NCBI RefSeq assembly: GCF_000377665.1
Contig: NZ_KB898647.1
Coordinates: forward strand, 437,559-501,558
Direction: 5' to 3'
Origin: Vreelandella zhanjiangensis DSM 21076
GTDB taxonomy: Bacteria > Pseudomonadota > Gammaproteobacteria > Pseudomonadales > Halomonadaceae
Length of the DNA: 64,000 nucleotides
Shown: positions 1 to 8,300 of the stretch, one piece after another
How the letters are laid out: the number at the start of each line of letters is the position of its first letter
How positions within the stretch are numbered: position 1 is the stretch's first letter
Position numbers and translations under genes: made by a program
Notes under the pieces: generated by a model
The model's database searches: none
What the model was told of the DNA's origin: nothing
Seen by the model: only the letters and a program-made list of their open reading frames with translations

Positions 1-15
1 CCCAGGGAGATCTCT

Positions 16-669
16 ATGCGCGATACGCAAACTCTGCTTTCTTCACCATTATCATTGGCGGCTGCCGCCCTTGGCTTAACGTTTGCTGCCCCGGCTGCCT
101 GGGCGAACGATGCAGCCGAGCGCCTAACTGAACGGCTTGAGCCATTGGAAAACTACCAGGCCACCTTTGATCAAAAAATTCTCGATGGTGCTGGCGAGCG
201 TTTGCAGAATGCACGTGGTGAAATGTGGCTTTCACGTCCGGGCATGTTGCGCTGGGAAGTAGAAGCCCCCTATTCGCAGGTCGTGGTATCCGACGGTAAC
301 GATGTTTATTTATACGACCCGGATCTTGAGCAGGTGACGGTTCAGCCGATGGATGACCGTGTAACGCACACGCCGGCACTGCTGCTTTCGGGCAATGTCA
401 GTGATCTGACCGAAAGCTACGATGTGGTGTATGAGCAGGAAGGCGGCGAAGACATCTTTACACTGGTACCCAACTCTGCAGATACGCTGTTTGAAGAGCT
501 GAGCCTGGTGTTTGACAACGAAACCCTGACCGAGCTGTGGATGATGGACAGCACCGGCCAGAAAACCATGATTACCTTTAGTGATATAACTCGTAACGGC
601 TCTATCAACCGTAGCCTGTTTAACTTTGATATTCCTGAAGGAACCGACGTCATCCGTGAAGAGTTTTAG
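16..669 (+). CDS. lolA: Outer-membrane lipoprotein carrier protein LolA
   Basis: Periplasmic chaperone that takes lipoproteins from the LolCDE exporter and passes them to LolB at the outer membrane. The 217-residue product has a hydrophobic signal peptide ending in an A-W-A site near residue 30. The mature part has the LolA pattern: an early ENYQATFDQ strand, then GEMWLSRPGMLRWEVEAPY and a VVSDGNDVYLYDPDLEQVTVQ strand. A GGGAG ribosome site lies a few bases before the ATG. In many relatives lolA sits in a ftsK-lolA-rarA operon. Here rarA follows on the opposite strand, so the two genes converge. Identification is by family pattern and length and is confident. Confidence 0.93.
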   Translation: MRDTQTLLSSPLSLAAAALGLTFAAPAAWANDAAERLTERLEPLENYQATFDQKILDGAGERLQNARGEMWLSRPGMLRWEVEAPYSQVVVSDGNDVYLYDPDLEQVTVQPMDDRVTHTPALLLSGNVSDLTESYDVVYEQEGGEDIFTLVPNSADTLFEELSLVFDNETLTELWMMDSTGQKTMITFSDITRNGSINRSLFNFDIPEGTDVIREEF

Positions 670-697
670 TGGTGATTAGTGATTGGTAAACAATAAC

Positions 698-723
698 GAT
701 CAGGCGCCCTAGGGCGCCTGATC
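698..723. terminator. Perfect 26-bp palindrome between convergent lolA and rarA
   Basis: Two 13-base arms (GATCAGGCGCCCT and its complement) meet with no spacer. The palindrome overlaps the last codons and stop of rarA. Neither side has a long T-tract, so it may act as a two-way hairpin terminator or an RNA-stabilising end. Confidence 0.5.
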
Positions 724-2043
724 TGCTTCCTGATCGCGGCTTTCCCGCCACGCCATAATCTCGGCAAAGCGTTTTTCCTGGCCAAGCGCGCTGGGTTCAA
801 AAAAGCGTGCCTGGGGTAAGTCCTCCGGCCAGCAGTTATGCGTGCTGCCAGCCGGGTAGCCGTCCGGCTCGTTATGGGCGTAACGGTAGCCTTCACCATG
901 GCCTAGTTGTTCCATTAGCTTGGTAGGCGCGTTGCGCAAATAGGTGGGCACCTCTACCTGAGGCTGTTGGCTGACAAACTGCTTGGCGGCCTTCCAGGCA
1001 CGATCAATCCGATTACTCTTCGGCGCCACGGCCAGATGAATGGCCGCATGAGCAATCGCACGCTGGCCTTCGTAATCCCCTAAACGCAGATAAGCATCCC
1101 AGGCGGCTATCACCAGCGGTAGCGCTCGTGGGTCGGCATTGCCGACATCTTCTGAGGCAATCGCGGCAAGCCTTCGCACCACGTCCAGCGGGTCACCACC
1201 ACCCTGCATAAACCGCGCCATATAAAGTAGAGCGGCGTCCGGGCGTGATGAGCGTATTGATTTATGAATAGCCGAGAGCAGGTCGTAATAGGCGTCCCCC
1301 TGCTTATCAAACGCGCTTGCCTGATGGCCGATTACATCCGCCAGTACTGCCATGGGCAGCACTTCCTGGCCATTCTCCTGCTGGGTAAAATCACACGCGG
1401 TTTCCAGAAGGCCCAATGCCCGCCGGGCATCGCCAGCACTTGCATGCGCCAGGGCCGAGAGCACTTCATCATCAACGTGGATATTGCGCTTGCCAAGCCC
1501 GCGCTGGTCGTCGCTAAGCGCTTGGCGCATCACGCTGATCAGCTCTTCTTGGTCGAGCGCTTTAAGCACGTAAACTCGGGCGCGTGAAAGCAGGGCGGAG
1601 TTAACCTCGAACGACGGATTTTCCGTTGTCGCGCCGATCAGGGTTAACAGGCCGGATTCAACGTGGGGCAGCAGCGCATCCTGCTGGCTTTTGTTTAAGC
1701 GGTGAATCTCATCCAAAAAGAGAATAACCGGCGAAGTGTGCTGCTGGGCACGCTCCACTGCCGCGCGTATCTCTTTCACTCCGGCCATTACCGCACTTAA
1801 ATGCTCAAGCTGAGCATTGGAAGCATGGGCGAGCAGTTCGGCAAGCGTCGTTTTTCCAACGCCGGGAGGGCCCCATAAAATCATTGAGCGTACAAGGCCC
1901 GCCTCGGCCATGCGGCGTAGCGGTTTGCCAGGCCCCACCAGCGCCTGTTGGCCTATGTAGTCATCCAGCGTCTGTGGGCGCATCCGGTAGGCCAGGGGGG
2001 CGTCATCGCTGGGTGCTGAGCGCTGAGAATCAAACAGGTCCAT
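709..2043 (-). CDS. rarA: Replication-associated recombination protein A (AAA+ ATPase)
   Basis: RarA/MgsA-type clamp-loader-like ATPase that acts at stalled replication forks. The 444-residue product starts MDLFDSQ. It has Walker [10 protein letters not shown] at about residues 58-66, Walker B with DEIH at about 112-115, and a sensor-1 segment [10 protein letters not shown] near 138-147. The C-terminal oligomerisation half includes the family pattern [16 protein letters not shown]. Length fits the family. It is convergent with lolA. The ATG chosen gives the conserved N-terminus and follows a purine-rich stretch. Confidence 0.95.
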   Translation of the reverse strand: MDLFDSQRSAPSDDAPLAYRMRPQTLDDYIGQQALVGPGKPLRRMAEAGLVRSMILWGPPGVGKTTLAELLAHASNAQLEHLSAVMAGVKEIRAAVERAQQHTSPVILFLDEIHRLNKSQQDALLPHVESGLLTLIGATTENPSFEVNSALLSRARVYVLKALDQEELISVMRQALSDDQRGLGKRNIHVDDEVLSALAHASAGDARRALGLLETACDFTQQENGQEVLPMAVLADVIGHQASAFDKQGDAYYDLLSAIHKSIRSSRPDAALLYMARFMQGGGDPLDVVRRLAAIASEDVGNADPRALPLVIAAWDAYLRLGDYEGQRAIAHAAIHLAVAPKSNRIDRAWKAAKQFVSQQPQVEVPTYLRNAPTKLMEQLGHGEGYRYAHNEPDGYPAGSTHNCWPEDLPQARFFEPSALGQEKRFAEIMAWRESRDQEADQAP

Positions 2044-2237
2044 ATAAACTTCCGTTGTAAATCTAGACGTTGAGCAGCAAAGTGACTACAAGTGTGTATG
2101 GTAAACGGCGTATTGTCAGGCTACCTTTTGCATAGCCTTCACTAAAAAATGATAAGAATAATACGCTTGCTAGGGTAGTGTCTTAAGTGCATGGTGACAT
2201 TAGTCAGCGTACTTACTGGAAGGTGCTAATGTGCAGT

Positions 2238-2328
2238 ACTTTTCGAAGAGCTTTTTTGAAGAACTTGTTTGAAGTGCTTGCCTAAAGTACTAGCTTGAAG
2301 TATTCGTTTGAAGCACCAGATTTAAGTA
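2238..2328. repeat. 13-bp degenerate tandem array (about 7 units)
   Basis: Successive 13-base units run through the rarA/hemerythrin-like divergent intergenic region: ACTTTTCGAAGAG, CTTTTTTGAAGAA, CTTGTTTGAAGTG, CTTGCCTAAAGTA, CTAGCTTGAAGTA, TTCGTTTGAAGCA and a weaker seventh. The common core is close to TTTGAAG. The rest of 2044-2480 holds no supportable gene, only this array and the one at 2352-2396. Confidence 0.75.
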
Positions 2329-2351
2329 ATTTGCCATCGGTATACACATAC

Positions 2352-2396
2352 CGTGTATAGACATATCGTGTATAGACATGTCTTGTATGGATATAG
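2352..2396. repeat. 15-bp tandem repeat, three units
   Basis: Units CGTGTATAGACATAT, CGTGTATAGACATGT and CTTGTATGGATATAG are directly adjacent. They end 84 bp before the hemerythrin-like start codon. Confidence 0.75.
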
Positions 2397-2480
2397 TGTA
2401 GTGATACACGCTTATGATTGCGTGCCCTACGCCATGTAAGAATTAGGCGGTCGGCATGACACAACCAAGGAGACGGCACG

Positions 2481-3026
2481 ATGTTAAACCAACTGCGTCT
2501 AGATCATGCCAACATGGCGCGAATGCTCCATGTATTGCAGCTTAAACAAAAAACGCTGGCCGTGGGCGAGCGGCCTAATTTTCAGCTGATGCGTGAAGTA
2601 GTGGATTACATTCTGGCCTACATGGAAGGTTTTGCCGCTCCATTAGAGCGTATATGCGTTGACCGTCTGGAGACTAAAGCGCCTGAGCATCTGGCTCTAA
2701 TGGAGCAGATGGCAAGCGATTACCTTAAGCTCAAGCCTCGGCTACAGCAGCTTTCGGACAATATCGATATGATCCTGATGGACAATGTACTGCCCATGGA
2801 TCGCTTTGCAGAAGATCTAGGCAGTTACCTTGAAGCGCACCGCGCGTATCTTCGCCATGAGCGTGAAGGCCTCTTTCCGCTAATTGATCAGCACTTTACG
2901 CAAGAAGATATGCAGGAGCTTCTGCAAGCCCTGCCTGAAGGAGCCGAGCAGGATCTTGAACGCCTGCAGCAGGCTTACCCGGAGCTTTATGCCGAACTAC
3001 GCGGCGCAGAAGTACCTCCGGTCTAG
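2481..3026 (+). CDS. Hemerythrin-like helical protein lacking the HHxxE ligand motif
   Basis: An all-helical 181-residue protein with the layout of bacterial hemerythrin HHE-domain proteins. His9 follows LRLD, the helix VVDYILAYMEGF lies at 41-51, and a last ligand-like helix has His120 and His126 followed by LFPLI. Canonical members carry an H-H-P-K/x-E segment after the second helix. Here that position reads FAAPLE, so two expected iron-ligand histidines are missing. It may bind metal poorly or have changed role. A strong AAGGAG site precedes the ATG. Two tandem-repeat arrays fill its upstream region. Family assignment is moderately sure, function unknown. Confidence 0.7.
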   Translation: MLNQLRLDHANMARMLHVLQLKQKTLAVGERPNFQLMREVVDYILAYMEGFAAPLERICVDRLETKAPEHLALMEQMASDYLKLKPRLQQLSDNIDMILMDNVLPMDRFAEDLGSYLEAHRAYLRHEREGLFPLIDQHFTQEDMQELLQALPEGAEQDLERLQQAYPELYAELRGAEVPPV

Positions 3027-3116
3027 CCAAGCGGTCTAGTCACGAGAGCTTCCTTCAGCGGCCAGCGGTGCGTGTTAAACTAGCGTCCCGTGAATGAGCG
3101 GCTGAAGGAGAAGCAG

Positions 3117-3170
3117 GTGTATCTATTCAAACAAAAGGCCAAGGCCAAACAAAAGGCTAAGGGGCAGTAA
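3117..3170 (+). CDS. Putative 17-residue leader peptide coupled to murI
   Basis: A GTG codon six bases after an AAGGAG site opens an ORF encoding MYLFKQKAKAKQKAKGQ. Its TAA stop overlaps the murI ATG (TAATG). The peptide is very basic, and its body is a doubled six-residue unit (KQKAKA, KQKAKG) produced by an 18-bp DNA duplication at 3128-3163. The overlap suggests translational coupling, so ribosomes finishing the peptide could start murI. No expression evidence exists; this is inferred from the ribosome site and stop-start overlap. Confidence 0.4.
   Translation: MYLFKQKAKAKQKAKGQ
3128..3163. repeat. 18-bp tandem duplication before murI
   Basis: The unit CAAACAAAAGGCCAAGGC is followed directly by CAAACAAAAGGCTAAGGG. 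The second copy supplies the AAGGGG sequence that could serve as the murI ribosome site. Confidence 0.8.
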
Positions 3171-3955
3171 TGGCTGGCCCCGTGCTGATTTTTGACTCTG
3201 GCGTGGGCGGGCTTTCCGTAGCCCGGTCGTTGCGCCAGCATTTTCCCGATGCGGCCATGTGCTACGCCTGTGATAACGCGTGGATGCCTTATGGGCTGCG
3301 CGATGACGTCACGCTTTCGGCACGAATCGTGGCCGTTTGCCAGGCCGCTGTTCAGGCCTGCCAGCCAAGCGTTCTGGTGGTCGCCTGCAATACCGCCAGC
3401 ACACTCGCACTCGATGGCTTGCGCAAGGCCCTGACCATCCCCGTGGTTGGAACGGTACCCGCCATCAAGCCCGCCGCTGCCATCAGCCGGACCCGCCATA
3501 TTGGCTTGCTTGCCACTCGGGCAACGGTGGGCAGGCCCTATACGCAAAAGCTTATCGAAAGTTTTGCCAGCGACTGCATTATTACCCGGGTCGCGGCAGA
3601 TAAGCTGGTGCTTGAAGCCGAAGCACTGCTTGGCGGGATTTCTCCCAACACTGAACGACTTCAGCAGGCCCTGTCGCCTCTTTGGCAAGCGGCCGATACC
3701 CAGCCCGTGGATACCGTTGTACTTGGCTGCACCCACTTTCCCCTGCTCAAGCCCTGGCTTGAAGCGCTGGCGCCAACGCCAGTGAACTGGATTGATTCCG
3801 GCGATGCCATCGCCCGGCGCGTCGGTCAGATAGCCCCGGTATTAAAAAACGGGCAGGATGGGCGCTTTTTCACGACTGCGTCGGCCGATACGCTGGGTCA
3901 GGGCTTTGCACAGTATGGTTTTTGCATCCCAAGCCGGTTGGAATTAAGCGCCTAG
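3170..3955 (+). CDS. murI: Glutamate racemase
   Basis: Converts L-glutamate to D-glutamate for peptidoglycan synthesis in the cytoplasm. The 261-residue product shows the N-terminal FDSGVGGLSV motif, the first catalytic cysteine in ACNTAS (C73) and the second in GCTHFPLL (C187), all family hallmarks. Length is normal. The start overlaps the stop of a short basic upstream ORF. It is downstream of the hemerythrin-like gene in the same direction but about 145 bp away, so separate transcription is possible. Confidence 0.94.
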   Translation: MAGPVLIFDSGVGGLSVARSLRQHFPDAAMCYACDNAWMPYGLRDDVTLSARIVAVCQAAVQACQPSVLVVACNTASTLALDGLRKALTIPVVGTVPAIKPAAAISRTRHIGLLATRATVGRPYTQKLIESFASDCIITRVAADKLVLEAEALLGGISPNTERLQQALSPLWQAADTQPVDTVVLGCTHFPLLKPWLEALAPTPVNWIDSGDAIARRVGQIAPVLKNGQDGRFFTTASADTLGQGFAQYGFCIPSRLELSA

Positions 3956-4010
3956 AGCGCGTATTTTCTAGCCTGAGCTGACACTACTATTATTAGCATC
4001 TTTAATTAAT

Positions 4011-4058
4011 ACCACTGTTAACACCGTTATTGATGCCGTTATTGATACCGTTTTTGAA
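4011..4058. repeat. 12-bp tandem repeat, four units, upstream of trmA
   Basis: Units ACCACTGTTAAC, ACCGTTATTGAT, GCCGTTATTGAT and ACCGTTTTTGAA are adjacent. They end 14 bp before the trmA start. Confidence 0.8.
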
Positions 4059-4072
4059 AAAGAGGCGCCGAC

Positions 4073-5197
4073 TTGGCTATCCCCGTGATAAACCCCGAAC
4101 GTTATGACGAGCAGCTCGCCGAGAAGCGTGCATACCTGGAAAGCACCTTTGCGGTATTTAATCCGCCTGCGCTTGAAGTGTTTGCCTCGCCGCCGAGCCA
4201 TTACCGTCAGCGCTGTGAGTTTCGGATATGGCATGAAGGTGATGATCTTTTCTACGCCATGTTCGAGGTCGACCCTGCCGACCCTAAGAACAAGCGCGTG
4301 GTACGCCTTGATCAGTTTGATGTCGCAAGCGAGTCCATCAATGCGTTAATGCCGCGCCTGCGCGAGGCGTTTTTAGCCAGCAATGAGCTGCGGCGTAAGC
4401 TTTTTCAGGTGGAGTTTCTCACTACGCTGTCAGGCGAAGCGCTGGTGACACTGGTTTATCACCGCCCGCTGGAAGCGTCCTGGGAGCAGGAAGCGCGCGC
4501 CCTGGAAGCCGAGCTTGGCATTATGATTATCGGCCGCTCGCGCAAGCAGCGCCTGGTGCTGACCCGCGACCATGTCTGGGAGCGCCTGACGGTTGATGGA
4601 CGAGCGCTCGATTATCAGCAGGTCGAGAATAGCTTTACCCAGCCAAACGCGCATATCTGCCAGAAAATGTTGAGCTGGGCGCGGGAAGTCACTGCAGGCC
4701 GACAGGCAGAAGATTTGGTGGAGCTTTATTGCGGCAATGGCAACTTCACCATTGCCCTGGCCGATAATTTTCGACGCGTGCTGGCGACCGAAATCTCGCG
4801 CACGTCGGTGGCTAGTGCCAACGTCAATCTTGAAGCCAATAACATCACCAATGCGCATGTAGCCCGCATGTCGGCTGAAGAGTTTGCCCTGGCGCTCAAA
4901 GGTGAGAAAGGTGGCCGTCGTGTAGCCGAAATGGCGCTGGACGAATATCGCTTCTCCACCGTGCTGGTTGACCCGCCTCGCGCAGGTCTGGACGCGCAGA
5001 GCTGCGAGCAGATCAGCGAATATGATCAGATCGTCTATATTTCATGCAACCCGACAACACTTGCCGATAATTTAGCGCTGCTTACCAAAACGCATCAGAT
5101 CGAGCGTTTTGCATTATTTGACCAGTTTCCATTCACCAACCATTGTGAATGTGGCGTATGGCTCACGCGGCGCGAGATTAATCAAGAGGGCGCATGA
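4073..5197 (+). CDS. trmA: tRNA (uracil(54)-C5)-methyltransferase TrmA
   Basis: SAM-dependent enzyme that makes T54 in the T-loop of tRNAs (and the equivalent site in tmRNA). The 374-residue product begins at a TTG preceded by GAGG. That start gives the PERYDEQLAEK beginning seen in E. coli TrmA. Motifs include FRIWHEGDDLFYAMF near the N-terminus, the SAM-site LVELYCGNGNFTIALA, VDPPRAGLD, and the catalytic nucleophile in YISCNPTTL (C325) with the general-base glutamate in TNHCE (E359). No iron-sulfur cysteines are seen, as expected for TrmA rather than RlmD. Confidence 0.94.
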   Translation: MAIPVINPERYDEQLAEKRAYLESTFAVFNPPALEVFASPPSHYRQRCEFRIWHEGDDLFYAMFEVDPADPKNKRVVRLDQFDVASESINALMPRLREAFLASNELRRKLFQVEFLTTLSGEALVTLVYHRPLEASWEQEARALEAELGIMIIGRSRKQRLVLTRDHVWERLTVDGRALDYQQVENSFTQPNAHICQKMLSWAREVTAGRQAEDLVELYCGNGNFTIALADNFRRVLATEISRTSVASANVNLEANNITNAHVARMSAEEFALALKGEKGGRRVAEMALDEYRFSTVLVDPPRAGLDAQSCEQISEYDQIVYISCNPTTLADNLALLTKTHQIERFALFDQFPFTNHCECGVWLTRREINQEGA

Positions 5198-5342
5198 TGC
5201 GAAAGTGGCATACACCATGAAGAACATGTCAGATGAATAGAGGGACGACCCTGGGTAGCGTAAGCTAGTCGTTATATTGGCCTAAAGGCCTATTGTCCTA
5301 CGTTTTTTTGGCCAAATGTGGCCCCGGCAGTCGAGGTGATTG

Positions 5343-8300
5343 ATGGATTACGTTGCGAGTGAAGAGAGTCGGCAAGACCTTTTGAAGCAGCTTTTTGAGC
5401 GCTTGGAAGCGCGGCTGGAACCGGACCGAGCAACGGCTATAGAAGCGTTTGCACGACGATTTTACGCAAGCGTGCCGGTAGAGGATCTTGTCGATCGTCG
5501 TCTGGATGATCTGTACGGCGCCACGCTATCCATTTGGCAGTTTCTGCAGCACCATGATGCCCAGCGTCCTAAAGTGCGCGTGTTTAATCCTGATTTCGAA
5601 GAAAACGGCTGGCAGTCGACCCATACGTTTGTGGCGGTGTTGCATGAAGATATGCCGTTCTTGGTCGACTCGGTACGCATTGAGCTGAATCGCCGCGGTC
5701 TCACCGTGCATGCGATTCAGAACTCCGTGTTCGCCGTTGCCCGCAATGAGCAGAATCAGCTACAGGCGCTGGCCTCACCCCGGGACACCAATGCGCCTGA
5801 AGCGCGTGAGTCACTGATCGTGATCGAGGTGGATCGCCATACTGATCCTGAAGCGCTTTCGAATATCGAAAAGCAGCTGCATCAAGTATTGCGCGATGTG
5901 CGCACGGCGGTTGATGACTACGATGCTATCTGTGGGCAAATCACCGCGACGATCCAGGAGCTGGAAAAAAACTGCCCGCCTCAGATCGACCCCGATGACC
6001 ACGAAGAAGCCATTGCCTTCCTGGAGTGGCTGATAAAAGATAATTTCACCTTCCTGGGGTATGACGAATACCTGCTCGAAGGCAACGAGCTGCAGCGCGA
6101 CCCCAATAGCCTGCTGGGCGTATTCCGCCTGGACGAGCCGCGTTACGATGAACGCATTCGTGCCGAGGAAGGCATCGATGAGCAGGGCAACTATGAGCTG
6201 GTGCCCCAGCTGCTCTCGTTTGCTAAAAGCGCCCACCACTCGCGGGTACATCGCCCGACCTATCCTGATTACATCACCGTCGACCGTTATGACGACGACG
6301 GCAACGTAATCGGCGAGCGCCGCTTCTTCGGCCTGTTTACCTCGACGGTATATAACGAGTCGCCACGCAATATTCCGCTGCTGCGCCGCAAGCTCAAAGC
6401 GGTGATGGATATCGCCGGTTTCAACCCGCAAGGCCATAACGGCAAGCAGCTTTTGCAGGTGCTTGAGGTCTATCCTCGCGATGATCTGTTCCAGATCAGT
6501 ACGGAGTCGCTGGCGCATACTGCGTTGGGCATTCTCGATATTCGCGAACGCCGTCAAGTGCGTCTGTTTATTCGCGCCGACGTCAGCGGGAAATTTTACT
6601 CGTGCCTGGTATTTGTTCCGCGCGACGTGTTTTCGACCGATCTGCGCCAGCGTATTCAGAACCTGCTGTGCGAAGAGCTTGATGCCCACTTTGGCGATTT
6701 CAACACCCACTTGTCTGAGTCGGTACTGGCGCGCATCCAACTGATTTTACGTTTCAACGGCAGTGCACCAAGCCAGTTTGACCTTAAGCGTCTGGAAAGC
6801 AAAGTGGCCCGTCTTGCGCGTAGCTGGCGCGATGAGCTGATGGCCGCCATGGTGGAAGGTTTTGGGGAAGAGCGCGCCAACCATCAAATGGAGCATTTCC
6901 AGAGCGCCTTCTCGGCAAGCTATCGTGAGGACTTTACCGCGCGTACTGCCGTGTTTGATGTCCAGCATCTGCTCACGCTCAATAACGGCGATGACCTGTC
7001 ACTATCGCTTTATCGTCCGCTGGAAGAGAAGGGTGGCGGAGTCAATCTCAAGCTGTACCACCGTGGCTCGCAGATACCGCTTTCCGACGTACTGCCGATG
7101 ATGGAAAATCTGGGCTTGCGGGTGATTGGTGAGCGCCCCTACGAAATCAATGCTCCCGAGCAGCGCTACTGGATCCACGACTTCGAGCTTGAGCACGGTA
7201 ATAAAGACGTTAACCTGGGCGAAATGCGGGAAACCTTCAGCGAAGCCTTCAAGCGCATATGGGCGGGCGAGGCTGATAACGACGCTTTCAACCGGCTGAT
7301 CATTGCCGCCGGGCTGGACTGGCGCGAAGTGGCGATGCTGCGTGGCTATGCGCGCTATCTCAAACAGATCCGTTTTGGCATGTCGCAACACTACATTGCC
7401 GCGACACTGGCTAACTATCCACAGATTACCCAGGAACTGGTGGAAATGTTCCGCCTGCGCTTTGACCCAGCGCTTGACTCTCATGATACCGATGAGTGCG
7501 TGGCGCGGCTAAATGAACACCTGGAAGCGGTTGCCAGCCTCAACGATGACCAGCTGTTACGTCGCTTTATGGAGCTTATCCAGGCAACGCTGCGTACCAA
7601 CTATTATCAGCGTGCTGAGGACGGCCGCTTTAAAGATTACATCGCCTTTAAGCTTGAGCCTTCCAAAGTCACCGGAATGCCCAAGCCACGGCCGATGTTC
7701 GAGATTTTTGTCTGCTCGCCACGCGTGGAAGGTGTTCACCTGCGCGGTGGCAAAGTAGCCCGCGGTGGTTTGCGCTGGTCTGATCGCCATGAAGATTTCC
7801 GTACCGAAGTGCTCGGCCTGGTAAAAGCCCAGCAGGTTAAAAATGCGGTGATCGTGCCGGTCGGTGCCAAGGGCGGTTTCGTGTGTAAGCGGATGCCGGA
7901 AAACGCTGACCGCGAAACCCAACAGAAAGAAGGCATCGCCTGCTATAAAATCTTTATTCGCGCGCTTTTGGATGTCACGGACAATTTGAACGGTAGCGAC
8001 GTGGTGCCGCCTGCAAACGTCGTGCGTCATGATGAAGATGATGTCTATCTGGTAGTGGCTGCTGATAAAGGTACGGCGACGTTCTCGGATATCGCCAACG
8101 AAATCTCCATTGAATATGGTCACTGGCTGGGAGATGCGTTTGCCTCCGGCGGCGCGAACGGCTACGACCACAAGAAAATGGGCATTACCGCCCGCGGTGC
8201 CTGGCAGTCGGTCAGGCGCCACTTCAAGAACCTGGGTATCGACACTCAGCAGGATCTGTTCAGCGTTGTAGGCGTGGGCGATATGGCCGGCGACGTGTTC

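Noticed and set aside
2282-2479. 65-codon minus-strand ORF with a repeated YTRYV peptide
   Set aside because: It is a reading of the tandem arrays. No ribosome site.
5811-6740. 309-codon antisense ORF within the glutamate dehydrogenase gene
   Set aside because: Shadow of a long GC-rich coding sequence. The sense frame is a full-length recognised enzyme. The same holds for 7557-8360.
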